Assembly: GCF_021513135.1 (NCBI RefSeq) | Contig: NZ_CP090980.1 | Span: 975,958 to 1,039,957, forward strand | Length of the DNA: 64,000 nt | Reading direction: 5' to 3' | Source of the DNA: Vibrio sp. SS-MA-C1-2 | GTDB taxonomy: Bacteria > Pseudomonadota > Gammaproteobacteria > Enterobacterales > Vibrionaceae | Shown here: piece by piece, positions 19,746 through 29,609 of the stretch | Layout: every line of letters starts with the position of its first letter | Position numbering within the stretch: the first letter of the stretch is position 1 | Notes under the pieces: generated by a model | Database searches by the model: none | What the model saw: the letters and a program-made list of their open reading frames with translations, nothing else | Told to the model about the DNA's origin: nothing | Program-made: the position numbers and the translations under genes

Positions 19746-20930
19746 CTATAAACCCGTCCCTACTTGGAAATAGATTGCGCTATCTTCTTCACTTGCTGCT
19801 AAATCAATACCTGCATGTAAACCATAACGTCTTGCCATTAAGTAACGGAAACCAACACCACCCGAATAGTGATTGTCAGAAAACAGCCCATTGACATCTC
19901 TGGCCGTCGAACCAACGCCACCAAATGCCGAAACTAACCAGCGATGGGTAATACTCCACATAACTTGCCCTTCAACCGTAATGGTATTTTCACCTTGATA
20001 ACGACCACGAGAAATACCACGAAGATTAACGTCAGGATAAACCGGAGGTGGCAAAAATCGCTCATCGCTAATCAAAGAATTGAATTCACTTTTCACACCT
20101 AAAATCCAATTTTTTTTCTCGTTAAGAGGAATATATTGAGTCCCTTTTAGCTGTAAAGTATCGTAATTATAATCACTGCCTATCCCTTCTCGAAAAAATT
20201 GATACTTAGCGGTGTAGTTGCCACCGTTCGTTGGGAATAAAAATGAGTTTAATGCATCATATTCGATTAATAGACCTAACCCTGAAATGGTCGGTGAGTA
20301 GTCAAAATGGTCAGATAAGGCTTCTTGTAATTTATTATTGTTTTGACTGGTAATATCGGCACCACCATATAGTTGAGTGATACCAATTAGTAAAGGTGTA
20401 TCTTTTACCCTAAATTGTAGCTTTTGCATTACGCCATAACCTTTCATCGAAAGATCAAGGCTATAATCGTGAAGTTGGCTATTTTCACTATTAAAGGGGT
20501 AGTAACTCATATTAAAGTCACCGTAAATTGCGCCACCAGTATAACGGATGTGATCGCGGTTCCAAGAGTGACGGTGTCCACCAAACACCCCCCACGTTTT
20601 ATTATCTGTACCAAAACCACCGACAACAGAAATGGCAGGCGTTAAAAGGTGAGCACCGCCGTTAAGTGATTTCTCTGCTAACTGTTTTCGTTTTTTCCTT
20701 TGCGCATCAGACTCATGTAAAAATAACCCCATAGCGCCACCCCCATACCCAATGGCAGGTTCGGTAATTAAAATAGGGACAGGCATAAATCCATATGCGT
20801 TCTCAGCCAGATACTCACCCATATCAAACTTACCATCGATAGGATCAGTAAAAGAGATTGCAGAGGAAGAAATTGGGATGGTTGCCAATACAAAGAACAG
20901 CGATCCTTGTTTGATATTTAAAAAATCCAT
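19746..20930 (-). CDS. BamA/TamA-like outer membrane beta-barrel protein (surface antigen D15 type)
   Basis: 394 residues with an N-terminal signal-like segment (SLFFVLATIPISSSAISF). The body alternates glycines and aromatics, as in an outer-membrane barrel, with the typical EPAIGYGGG opening, ALNSFLFPTNGGNY, FGGVGSTARD and a terminal strand ending QVGTGL. No POTRA domains precede the barrel, so it is a short stand-alone bacterial surface antigen family barrel and not the essential BamA. Its substrate is unknown. It is monocistronic and faces the converging Nfn-type gene. Family is solid, function is not. Confidence 0.8.
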   Translation of the reverse strand: MDFLNIKQGSLFFVLATIPISSSAISFTDPIDGKFDMGEYLAENAYGFMPVPILITEPAIGYGGGAMGLFLHESDAQRKKRKQLAEKSLNGGAHLLTPAISVVGGFGTDNKTWGVFGGHRHSWNRDHIRYTGGAIYGDFNMSYYPFNSENSQLHDYSLDLSMKGYGVMQKLQFRVKDTPLLIGITQLYGGADITSQNNNKLQEALSDHFDYSPTISGLGLLIEYDALNSFLFPTNGGNYTAKYQFFREGIGSDYNYDTLQLKGTQYIPLNEKKNWILGVKSEFNSLISDERFLPPPVYPDVNLRGISRGRYQGENTITVEGQVMWSITHRWLVSAFGGVGSTARDVNGLFSDNHYSGGVGFRYLMARRYGLHAGIDLAASEEDSAIYFQVGTGL

Positions 20931-20972
20931 ATTGATACCAATGTATAGCCGTCTAATGATGATGTTTTATTA

Positions 20973-21100
20973 TATACCCTTCTTACTTGAACTTGCTAGG
21001 TTGTTGGCGATACTCATTCGCCCCAATCATATAGAAAACCTAGACTCATGGGGCCTCATTCACTTGCCGCCTACTAGCAACTCCAATTACTTTGGGTATA
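20973..21100 (+). repeat. ERIC-like palindromic element, full length
   Basis: 128 bp with both arms and the ccccaatca/tcatgggg centre intact. It lies upstream of the barrel gene. Confidence 0.85.
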
Positions 21101-21180
21101 GGATTAAATCGTGAAAATGGATAGAACGGTAGAGATATATGATTGATACAGTAGGTTTTTTATAACAGAACGCTTGTTGT

Positions 21181-21286
21181 CTCACTCACTTACCGACGAC
21201 TAGCAATTCCAATTATTTTAGGTATATACTCATTGAGCCTTACTTACTTGCCGTCTACATAGTAACTCTAATTATTTTAGTTTATA
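21181..21286 (+). repeat. Two adjacent right-half ERIC-like remnants
   Basis: Two consecutive right halves: 21181-21226 ends ccaattattttaggtata and 21227-21286 ends in a further diverged copy. 21287-21449 is AT-rich and holds no gene that I can see. Confidence 0.65.
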
Positions 21287-21449
21287 TTTTATAATTGAGT
21301 TTATCGTTCTTTAGTTAATAATGATAATTAAATTATAGAGTTATGTTTTTATTTTATTGTTATTTATTTTATATAAACTCTTTATTTTTGTGATAATTGT
21401 AGAGACTATATTAACTCGCACTTATCAGTGGTTGAAATCTGTAGTAATA

Positions 21450-21577
21450 TATATCTTTCATACTTGAAGTTGCAAGGTTGTTGGCTGTATTCGTTCGCTC
21501 CAATCATATAATACACCTATACTCATGGGGCCTATCTCACTTGTCACCTACTAGCAACCCCAATTATTTTAGGTATA
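21450..21577 (+). repeat. ERIC-like palindromic element, full length
   Basis: 128 bp with both arms and a central catataat/tcatgggg region. It ends just before the start of the small membrane protein gene. Confidence 0.8.
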
Positions 21578-21610
21578 GTGATATCAATTAAAGGAATAAC
21601 TATAATAATA

Positions 21611-21967
21611 ATGGAAACTAAACTTTTTTTGTCAATTCTACCTCTATCAATCGGCAGTTTTTTGTATACAGAGCCTTCACTTTTGGGAGAAACAAGTATC
21701 ATCATTAATACTGTATTGATATTCGTCAGTATGGTGGTTCTTTCTTCTTATATTTGGATGCGTGGGCAATTTTATTCAATTGTTATCGGTTCGTTGATTT
21801 TAGCTAAGTTAAGCTATATATCTATTCTTCTTGTCCTCAATACTGGTATTGTTGCGACGCTGGCTACCCAATCTTTAATCGCTTTAAATCTATTAATCTT
21901 TATTGTTGCTAGTATAGAAAAAGTTAACTTCTATAAGAAGGGTAAACTAGCTTTTTGTTATAAATAG
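21611..21967 (+). CDS. Small hypothetical integral membrane protein
   Basis: 118 residues from the ATG at 21611. It is mostly hydrophobic, with about four segments: near residues 5-20, 30-50, 55-80 and 88-105. A short Lys-rich tail follows (YKKGKLAFCYK). I recognise no family. The upstream GTG at 21578 would extend it by 11 residues but has no better ribosome site; AAAGGA lies about 15 bases before 21611, a long spacing. It is between an ERIC copy and a terminator. Existence as a gene is moderately supported. Confidence 0.5.
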   Translation: METKLFLSILPLSIGSFLYTEPSLLGETSIIINTVLIFVSMVVLSSYIWMRGQFYSIVIGSLILAKLSYISILLVLNTGIVATLATQSLIALNLLIFIVASIEKVNFYKKGKLAFCYK

Positions 21968-21982
21968 ATATTTTTAAATATA

Positions 21983-22036
21983 TAAAAAAGCCCCCTTTTA
22001 AGTACCTATTACTGGTATTTAAAGGAGGGCTTTTTC
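21983..22036. terminator. Bidirectional terminator between converging genes
   Basis: A long stem (AAAAAGCCC.. with ..GGGCTTTTT) spans an internal loop, with A and T runs at both ends. It serves both the membrane protein gene and the RND pump gene. Confidence 0.85.
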
Positions 22037-22046
22037 CTGTTAGTGA

Positions 22047-25000
22047 TTAATCCATCTTAATTCGATAGAAAACTCGATACAGTACAGGAACAACAACAAG
22101 AGTTAGAATTGTTGCAAATCCCAAACCAAACATAATGGTTACCGCCATTGGTTCAAAAAAGACGTCAGTTAATAGTGGTATCATACCGAGAATAGTAGTG
22201 ATTGCCGCCATACAAACAGGTCTAACACGACTCACTGCCGCATTCATTACCGCATCGAGTTGAGATTTTCCTTCTGAAAGTTCTACCTTTATCTGATCGA
22301 GTAATACAATACCATTCTTTAAGATCATGCCTGATAAGCTTAATAAACCAAGTAACGCCATAAAACTAAATGGAGAGTTTAAGCTTAATAAACCGACCGT
22401 CACGCCGATTAATGCTAATGGCACGGTACACCATACGATTAGCGGTTCTCTAATTGAGTTAAACAAGAATACTGTAATTAAAAACATAAATAGATAACCC
22501 ATTGGCATCGATGAGAATAACGCTTTACGAGATTTTTGCGATGACTCATATTCGCCACCCCATTCAAGAGAATAACCATCAGGTAAATCGACGGCTTCAA
22601 TTAATGGTTGAATACGCTTTTGTAGTGTTGCGGCTGTTTCTTCACCTAAAATATCAGGATCGCTCATGACTGTAAGTACACGTTTTCGATCTTTACGTAC
22701 CACAAGAGGGTCCTCCCAAATAATATCGTAGCCGTTAACGACCTGCCCTAAAGGCACGTAGTCACTGATCACCGGACTCCAAATCTGAATACGATCCATC
22801 TGTTCAATATTGGCTCGTTCTTGTTGAGGCAAACGAGCGACAATTGGGAGTAGGGATGTACCATCGCGGTAGATACCGACATTTAATCCTGAATAAGACA
22901 TTTTTAATGCTTCATCAATATCAGGCTTTGTGACGCCGTAACGTCTAGCTTGGTTCTCGTTGAACTTCGGTTCGATAACTTTGGTCCTAGATCGCCAATC
23001 ATGTCTGATACTTTTCGCGTTGGGATCCTGATTGAGGATAGTGGTGTATTGTTTAGCAATTTTTCTTAATATATCTGGATCTGGGCCAATAATTCTCGCT
23101 TCAATCTTCGCACCACCACCAGGACCAAATAACAGTTTATCTTGCTTTGCACTGATATCTGGGTAATAAGTTGCAATATGAGTACGTAGTTTTTTAATTA
23201 AAGGATCAAGGGCTTCGTAATCATCTGCTCGAACGACAATTTGTCCATAAGCGGGATAACTCTTCTCTTTTGCGTAAGTCAGCATAAAGCGTTCTAACCC
23301 TTGACCTGCTGTCGTCGCAACGTACTCAACATGATCTTGCTGTTGTAGCCATGATTCAATGTGATCAAGTTTTTTATTGGTGGTGCGAATATCTGTCCCT
23401 TCAGGTAACCAGACATCGGTTAAGAACATCGGGGTCATTGAATAAGGGAAGAAAGCTTGTTTCACGTGACCAAAGCCCCAAATACTGCCGCCTAAACTTA
23501 AGACTAAAACGAGAATAGTCAGCCACGCACGTTTCATACAGAAAGTGAGTAAAGATTTATATACAGTAAAGAAAATACCTTTATATGGATCTTGTTCTGA
23601 TGCTTGGTTATCTTTAGTTACAGACTCTTTAAAGAGTAGATCTGCAAAAAATGGCGTAATGGAGATAGCAGTAAACCAACTCAACATTAATGAGATTAAT
23701 AGAACATAAAATAACGAACCAACAAATTCACCCGTAGAGTCTTGAGATAGACCAATTGGAGCAAATGCAGTAATAGCAATGACGGTTGCTCCCAATAGTG
23801 GCCATTTAGTTTGTTTAACTACGTCAGTAGCCGCTTGTAGTTTAGTTCGACCCTTTTGAGTACCGATCAAAATCCCTTCAACCACCACAATGGCATTATC
23901 AACCAACATACCAAGGGCAATAACCAGTGCACCGAGAGAGATACGTTGTAGTTCTATTCCTTGAATCTTCATAAAGATAAAAGTACCAAGGACGGTCAAT
24001 AATAGAATTAAACCAATTAATAACCCTGATCGTAAGCCCATAAAGAACAGTAAAACGACAATAACAATGGCGACGGCTTGAGCAAGACTGACAACAAACC
24101 CAGAGACAGATTTATCAACTTCTTTAGGTTGGTTGTATAGTTGGTTTATTTTTATTCCAATCGGCTGTTGGCCTAATAATTGGTTAAGTTTACTGTCTAA
24201 TACATTGCCCACGTTGACAACATTAATACCTGATTGAAATGAAACTCCGACATTGAGCGCTAAATCACCGTTGTATTTTAATATATTGGTTGGGACTTCA
24301 ACATAATCACGACTGATGGTTGCGACATCTCCTAAACGAATAAGGTTGTCGTTGCCACCCGAAATAATCAGATTATTTAATTCTGAAACGTTGGCAAAGT
24401 TTCCAGTCGGATGAATACGGATATATTCATTTCCGACTTTTAAACCGCCTGCATCATTAACAATATTTTGTGTAGAAAGTAAGTTATAAATATTATCTAA
24501 TGATAAGCCAAGTTGACTGAGCTTATTCATTGATATTTCGATAATAACTTGCTCTTGCTGCATTCCTGAAACAGAGACTTTTCCAACGCCATCAATTAAC
24601 TCAAGTTCTCGTCGTAAATAGTCGACATAATCTTGTAGTTCTTTGTAAGAGTAACTATTACCGGTCACTGAAAGCAACACGCCATAAACATCACCAAAAT
24701 CATCAATGACTTTAGGAGGCTTTACCCCCGGTGCTAATGAGGGAGTAAGATCATTGATTTTTCGACGCAGTTCATCCCAAATTTGAGGGAGTACTTCAGC
24801 AGTAAAGTGGCTTTCTACCTCGATGCTTACTTGAGATAGTCCACGACTTGAGGTTGATGTTACCTCTTTAATATATGGTAGTTGACCAATGGCTTTTTCT
24901 ATCGGGTAAGTAACTTCTTCCTCAACTTGTTGAGGGGTTGCTCCCGGATACTGGGTCACAACCATAGCTTGTTTAATGGTAAATGCCGGATCTTCTAATC

Positions 25001-25139
25001 GACCCAACCCTAAAAAGGCTTGAATACCGCCAATTAGCAGGATTAATGAAATCATCCAACTAATAACTCGATTTTTAATAAAGTAAGCCGCAATTCCGCG
25101 TTCTGAGTTGGGTTTACTTTGAGGGTTATTATTTATCAT
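22047..25139 (-). CDS. RND-family multidrug efflux permease
   Basis: 1030 residues, of HAE1 (AcrB-like) length. It has the N-terminal ...NRVISWMISLILLIGGI segment, the conserved periplasmic YPGATPQQVEEEVTYPIE pattern, and transmembrane helix 4 with GMLVDNAIVVVEGIL, whose Asp residue lies in the proton relay. It would pump substrates out of the periplasm with the adaptors next door and an outer membrane channel encoded elsewhere. The ATG at 25139 is preferred over 25154 because GGAGG lies 8 bases before it. It overlaps the adaptor gene by 11 bases, so the genes are coupled. Confidence 0.9.
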   Translation of the reverse strand: MINNNPQSKPNSERGIAAYFIKNRVISWMISLILLIGGIQAFLGLGRLEDPAFTIKQAMVVTQYPGATPQQVEEEVTYPIEKAIGQLPYIKEVTSTSSRGLSQVSIEVESHFTAEVLPQIWDELRRKINDLTPSLAPGVKPPKVIDDFGDVYGVLLSVTGNSYSYKELQDYVDYLRRELELIDGVGKVSVSGMQQEQVIIEISMNKLSQLGLSLDNIYNLLSTQNIVNDAGGLKVGNEYIRIHPTGNFANVSELNNLIISGGNDNLIRLGDVATISRDYVEVPTNILKYNGDLALNVGVSFQSGINVVNVGNVLDSKLNQLLGQQPIGIKINQLYNQPKEVDKSVSGFVVSLAQAVAIVIVVLLFFMGLRSGLLIGLILLLTVLGTFIFMKIQGIELQRISLGALVIALGMLVDNAIVVVEGILIGTQKGRTKLQAATDVVKQTKWPLLGATVIAITAFAPIGLSQDSTGEFVGSLFYVLLISLMLSWFTAISITPFFADLLFKESVTKDNQASEQDPYKGIFFTVYKSLLTFCMKRAWLTILVLVLSLGGSIWGFGHVKQAFFPYSMTPMFLTDVWLPEGTDIRTTNKKLDHIESWLQQQDHVEYVATTAGQGLERFMLTYAKEKSYPAYGQIVVRADDYEALDPLIKKLRTHIATYYPDISAKQDKLLFGPGGGAKIEARIIGPDPDILRKIAKQYTTILNQDPNAKSIRHDWRSRTKVIEPKFNENQARRYGVTKPDIDEALKMSYSGLNVGIYRDGTSLLPIVARLPQQERANIEQMDRIQIWSPVISDYVPLGQVVNGYDIIWEDPLVVRKDRKRVLTVMSDPDILGEETAATLQKRIQPLIEAVDLPDGYSLEWGGEYESSQKSRKALFSSMPMGYLFMFLITVFLFNSIREPLIVWCTVPLALIGVTVGLLSLNSPFSFMALLGLLSLSGMILKNGIVLLDQIKVELSEGKSQLDAVMNAAVSRVRPVCMAAITTILGMIPLLTDVFFEPMAVTIMFGLGFATILTLVVVPVLYRVFYRIKMD

Positions 25140-26196
25140 TATTATAACCTCCATTCATAATGGTGATTTCCATTCCATCTATTAACTTATCAATACCTGC
25201 TGTCACGACTCTTTGGTTATGGGTAACACCGGCAATAATTTGAACTTTATCCGCATAAATTGCAGCAATTTCCACTTTGGTTTTATGCACTCGATTTTGC
25301 TTATCAACAACCCATACATTTGAGTTTTCTACTGATAAAGTCTCACCATCTTGAGTAAACACAGCTTCGATGGGAAGGTAGATAATGGGAGCGAATTGCT
25401 TATTGTCTTTAGCTGAAACTTCAACGCCAATCCCTTCGGTTAATGATTTTCCATTTGGCATTGGCATTTCAAAGGTAGCCGTATAAACAGCCAGATCAGG
25501 GTCTTTTTGCGTTGTGTACTCTTTCAATCTTGCGCTATATTTTTCACCGGAGGATAAGCTAATCCAAGCTTCTAAATTATCTAAGCTTGTTTGATTTGAG
25601 TTGATAAATAAGGCATCAGAGATAGGCAGTTTTATCTCAATCATTTCAGGATTGTAGATAGACAAGATAGGTTGGCCGATATTTACAGATTCATAATTTT
25701 CAACATTAATAATTGAGATAATACCATCATAAGGTGCGGATAATTGGCTATATTGCAACCTCAATTCTGCTAGCTGATAAGCATCAAAACTGATATCTCG
25801 CTTTGCTTTTAATTCATCAAATTCTGATTGAGCTAATGAGCCACTATGATAGATATACTCAGCGCGTTTAAGATTATTTTCAGCAACCTGCAATTTTGAT
25901 TTTGCATTTTCAAGAACAATATCAAGTTCGGTGGTATTTAAGGTTGCTAATAACTGACCTTTGTGAACTTTTTGCCCCTCTTTGACTAGAAGTGTTGTGA
26001 TATCGCCTTTTAATTGAAAACTTAATTGGGCTTTATCTGCGACTTGAGTCATCGCAGGAAGACTTTTATTATTATTGGTCTCTGTTGTGACACTGATAAC
26101 CTTGACAACCGGTGGCGTGATGTCATGAGTCTCGACCTCTTGCTGACAACCAGAAAGAAAGAGTAACGCAGAGGCGATAGGTAACAATTTCATCAT
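25129..26196 (-). CDS. RND periplasmic adaptor lipoprotein (second adaptor)
   Basis: 355 residues from the ATG at 26196. LLFLSGCQQ is a lipobox, so it is a membrane-anchored membrane-fusion protein. The rest has the lipoyl/barrel-sandwich half (TLLVKEGQKVHKGQLLATL) and the helical hairpin around LENAKSKLQVAENNLKRAE, then QLSAPYDGIISI closing the barrel. The start is one base after the stop of the previous adaptor; GCGAGGG precedes it. A longer frame from 26241 would lack a ribosome site and is rejected. Two adaptors encoded ahead of one RND permease is unusual. Confidence 0.9.
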   Translation of the reverse strand: MMKLLPIASALLFLSGCQQEVETHDITPPVVKVISVTTETNNNKSLPAMTQVADKAQLSFQLKGDITTLLVKEGQKVHKGQLLATLNTTELDIVLENAKSKLQVAENNLKRAEYIYHSGSLAQSEFDELKAKRDISFDAYQLAELRLQYSQLSAPYDGIISIINVENYESVNIGQPILSIYNPEMIEIKLPISDALFINSNQTSLDNLEAWISLSSGEKYSARLKEYTTQKDPDLAVYTATFEMPMPNGKSLTEGIGVEVSAKDNKQFAPIIYLPIEAVFTQDGETLSVENSNVWVVDKQNRVHKTKVEIAAIYADKVQIIAGVTHNQRVVTAGIDKLIDGMEITIMNGGYNNDK

Positions 26197-26197
26197 T

Positions 26198-27240
26198 TTA
26201 TAACCCTCGCTCTTTAATCCATTCTTTAACATGCATTCCATCTTTTAATTCTTCAATACCTGCTGTAACAATAACAGTGCCATTTTCGACACCACTAATA
26301 ATGTTATTTTGGTCATTTAATTTAACTTCTACCTGTTTTACCTTGTTATCTGTTACTGTCCAAAGGTAGGTTTTATTGTCGATAGAAAGAACACTTTCCT
26401 TGTTCAATTGTATTGATTCAGAAGGTTTTCCTTTGAGCGTAATATGCCCAGTTAATCCTGATAGGATGCGTTTTCCTTTGGGTTTTGGCATTACAAAAGT
26501 AATATCATAAGTCCCTGTTTTTGGATTGATATTACTACTTAACTCTTGAAATTTAAGTGAGAACTCTTCATCTGGATAGGTATCAAATATTGCGGTTGCT
26601 TGCCATGAGTCATCATCTTGGTATTGAGATAATAAATTACTCGGCATAGAAAGAATAACTTGAACCATCTGGTGATTTTGAAGGTTTAAAATTGGATCGT
26701 TAGCAAAAATATACTCTTGCTGATTCAGGTAGGTATAAGAGATCACACCATCAAAAGGGGCATAAATCTTGGTTTCTTCAAAATCATTTTTTGCTTGTTC
26801 ATAGTCAGATTTCGCACTGCTTAATGCTTCGACCATCTGATCGAAATCGCTTTCAGAGACAACTTGTACATGTTGGAGCTTTTTGACTCGTTCAAACTGC
26901 AGCTGAGTTAATGTTAGTTGTGCTTTTTTTGTTGCATTTTAAGCGCAAATTCTTTGTTATCAATTTCTGCTAGCAGCGTTCCTTTGCTCACTTTTTCTCC
27001 ACTGTTAACATGGAGATGAGTAAGTAGACCTGGAACTTGAAAGGTGAGTGTTGCTCGATTCAATGCTTCTGCTCGGGCAGGAAAAGTACGTTCGCTTTGT
27101 TGATCCGCAAGAGAGATAGTCATTAACTTTGCTGGCCGTGTCACTACTGTGTTTAATTCAGTTGTTGAATTAAATACTGGGTCAGCAAACAAGGGAAAAC
27201 TTATTATTGTTGAGAGTAGATAGGGCGCTAATTTATACAT
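26198..27240 (-). CDS. RND periplasmic adaptor (first adaptor), frameshifted at an A run
   Basis: Split into two frames: an N-terminal part with a signal peptide (LAPYLLSTIISFPLFA), the barrel-sandwich half (HLHVNSGEKVSKGTLLAEI) and stop after KMQQKKHN, and a C-terminal part from 26836 with IYAPFDGVISYTY. The join is at seven T on the plus strand (26924-26930), i.e. an A run on the coding strand. An eighth A makes one uninterrupted frame of 347 codons, rebuilding the missing hairpin KKAQLTLTQLQFERVKK. No lipobox is visible, unlike the second adaptor. A GTG at 27249 is an alternative start. Role as in the neighbouring adaptor; whether it is functional in the organism depends on the frameshift. 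Confidence 0.75.
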
Positions 27241-27473
27241 CCATTTCACTTATCTTATATACCTATAATGAGGAGGATATTAACCTAGTGAAATTAATAA
27301 TTCTTATGTAAATATCTTATTTTGTAGGGCGTTATGCGATTCAGTTCACAAAGGAACAAGCTGAATAAAAGCTGTTAACCAAATAACTTATAATTATTTA
27401 TTTGGTTAACAAATATCTATTGTTTGGTTTTTACATTTGCTTACATTCACTAAATTGATCACACTAAAAATTA

Positions 27474-27590
27474 TTGATGTTGCTAGTCAGTCGGCAACAA
27501 GAGTGATACTCCATGCACATAGTTGTGTGTAATTGGGGAGAACGACCGCAACCAACAACCTACCGACTTCAAGTAAGAAACAGATAGAGG
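27474..27590 (-). repeat. ERIC-like element, decayed, inverted
   Basis: About 115 bp upstream of the RND genes and downstream of the ABC cluster. Its arms (ttgctagtcagtcggc and caacaacctaccgacttcaag) and the attggggagaa centre are recognisable but diverged. The rest of 27250-27473 is AT-rich with no gene. Confidence 0.65.
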
Positions 27591-27604
27591 TGAATGACTT
27601 ATTT

Positions 27605-28612
27605 TTATACGTATAAATGACAACGAACAAAGTGATTATCAGCTAGCTTAGTCACATTTGGTAATACTACTGAACAGATCTCAGTAGCTTGTAAACAGCG
27701 TTGCGAGAAAGGGCAGCCGATACTCTCTGGTGTCCATAATGGAATTTCACCTTGATTACCTTTCAATGGCGTATGGATCGATTTGTCTGGATCAGGAACG
27801 GCAGAAATTAACAATTGGGTATAAGGGTGATGTGGCTGATGAATAATGGTTTCAATCTCTCCCCACTCTACCATATGTCCAACATACATCACCGCCAAAT
27901 CCTCCGCTATATAACGGGCGGTTGCAATATCATGAGTGATATAAAGCAACGCCATATTTTGTTTGGTTTTCATCTCTTCCATGAGATTAAGGACGCCTGC
28001 CCGAATGGATACATCAAGCATCGAGGTGGGTTCATCAGCTAAAACAACCTTTGCACCGACGGCGATATTTCTTGCGAGATTTACACGTTGTCGTTGTCCG
28101 CCAGAAAGTTGATGAGGAAATTTTCTGGCGGTCTCTTTTGCGGGAATTAATCCGACTTGCTCTAATAGCTGATGTACCTTATTTTCTAATCTTTTTTTTG
28201 TTTCGGATCGTGAAAGAGACTCACCCTGATCAAAAAGTTTGTTATGAATTAATAAAGGGCGCGCAATATGGTGATAAATCGTATGGGTTGGATTAAGAGA
28301 GCCAAAGGGATCTTGCCACACCATCTGAACCGATTGTCGATAGGTTAATAATCGCTTTCTCCCTTTGATCTCTTCAATGTTAATACCATTAAAGCGTACT
28401 TCGCCTGAGGTCGTTTGGTACATTTTGGCAATAATTTTTGCAATGGTCGACTTTCCTGAACCTGACTCACCGACAACCGCTAAGCCTCTTCCTTGATAGA
28501 GTTGAAAAGAGACATCATTAAGTGCTCGCATCATCGACTTTTGGATTGAATTACTATTCACTTGAAAGTCTTTACAAATGTTAACACCTTCTACGATCGG
28601 CTTATTTTCCAT
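27605..28612 (-). CDS. Chitooligosaccharide ABC transporter ATP-binding protein (OppF/DppF-like)
   Basis: 335 residues: Walker A GESGSGKST, signature LSGGQRQRVNLAR, Walker B VVLADEPTS, then a switch His in ITHDIATA. C-terminal CPFSQRC with the later cysteine is the oligopeptide-ATPase CxxxxxxC motif. It powers the transporter together with the adjacent DppD-like ATPase. It is the last gene of a minus-strand group led by a chitooligosaccharide-binding protein. The start overlaps the previous gene by 11 bases. Substrate is inferred from the binding protein. Confidence 0.9.
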   Translation of the reverse strand: MENKPIVEGVNICKDFQVNSNSIQKSMMRALNDVSFQLYQGRGLAVVGESGSGKSTIAKIIAKMYQTTSGEVRFNGINIEEIKGRKRLLTYRQSVQMVWQDPFGSLNPTHTIYHHIARPLLIHNKLFDQGESLSRSETKKRLENKVHQLLEQVGLIPAKETARKFPHQLSGGQRQRVNLARNIAVGAKVVLADEPTSMLDVSIRAGVLNLMEEMKTKQNMALLYITHDIATARYIAEDLAVMYVGHMVEWGEIETIIHQPHHPYTQLLISAVPDPDKSIHTPLKGNQGEIPLWTPESIGCPFSQRCLQATEICSVVLPNVTKLADNHFVRCHLYV

Positions 28613-29606
28613 CTATCGCTCCTTTCGCTGATTGGCTGAGGTTTAATTGGGTATAAAGATGACAATTAGAGAAACGGTTCTCTTGAATTTGTTGTAAATG
28701 GGTTGTCGATTCAAAACAGCATGCAATGGCTTTCGGGCAACGGGCTTGAAAGCGACAACCTGGTGGAATATCGAGTAAATTGAGTGGTGAACCAGGAATG
28801 CCTGTTAATTTGGGCTTTTCACCCGTTAAAGGAGGGAAGGAGCTAGTAAGTCCTTCGGTGTAAGGATGATACGGGTTCTTTAAAATCGCTTTTGCAGGGG
28901 CGACTTCCACCAGTTCACCAGAATACATTATTCCAATTCGATCAGAAAACTCCATCATTAAAGAGAGATCGTGAGTGATAAAGAGAATGGAAAAACCAAA
29001 CTCTTCTTTTAATGCATAAATTTTCTGTAATATCTCTCTCTGTACGACAACATCAAGAGCGGTTGTTGGCTCATCCATAATGATCATTTTAGGATTAAGC
29101 GCGAGGGCAATCGCGATCACTAAACGTTGTCGCATACCACCAGAAAATTGATGAGGATAATCACGCAATCGATTTGGATGAATATCGACAATCTTCAGTA
29201 ACTCTTGTGCTCTTAAGATAGCTTGTTTTCGACTCATGGTAGTGTGGGTCATGATGACATCGCAAAACTGCTCTTCCATCGTTAAAACGGGGTTTAACGC
29301 ATTCATTGCACTTTGGAACACCATTGACATCTCTTTCCAACGAAAGCTAGCCATTTGAGACTCTGAGTATTTGAGAAGATCACCAAAGCCTTCGAAGAGA
29401 ATCTCACCTTGAGAAATATAGGCGGGTGGCTTATGCAACCCCATCAATGAGAAAGCAACGGTAGATTTCCCACAACCTGACTCGCCAGCTAGCCCAAAAA
29501 TTTCACCTTTGCCAATATCAAAGCTCACATCACTGACTGCACGCACATCGCCATCATCAATAATGTAATCGACACATAAATTACGAATAGAAACCTGATT
29601 TTGCAT
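28602..29606 (-). CDS. Chitooligosaccharide ABC transporter ATP-binding protein (OppD/DppD-like)
   Basis: 334 residues with Walker A GESGCGKST, signature FSGGMRQRLVIA, Walker B MIIMDEPTTALD and the ITHDLSLM switch. The tail PGCRFQARCPKA carries the typical cysteine pair. It pairs with the downstream OppF-like ATPase. The gap to the upstream permease is three bases, so the operon is tight. Confidence 0.9.
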   Translation of the reverse strand: MQNQVSIRNLCVDYIIDDGDVRAVSDVSFDIGKGEIFGLAGESGCGKSTVAFSLMGLHKPPAYISQGEILFEGFGDLLKYSESQMASFRWKEMSMVFQSAMNALNPVLTMEEQFCDVIMTHTTMSRKQAILRAQELLKIVDIHPNRLRDYPHQFSGGMRQRLVIAIALALNPKMIIMDEPTTALDVVVQREILQKIYALKEEFGFSILFITHDLSLMMEFSDRIGIMYSGELVEVAPAKAILKNPYHPYTEGLTSSFPPLTGEKPKLTGIPGSPLNLLDIPPGCRFQARCPKAIACCFESTTHLQQIQENRFSNCHLYTQLNLSQSAKGAIDGK

Positions 29607-29609
29607 AAG

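Noticed and set aside
21315..21335. Fur-like sequence taataatgataatta
   Set aside because: It matches only the AT-rich half of the Fur box and precedes no iron gene.
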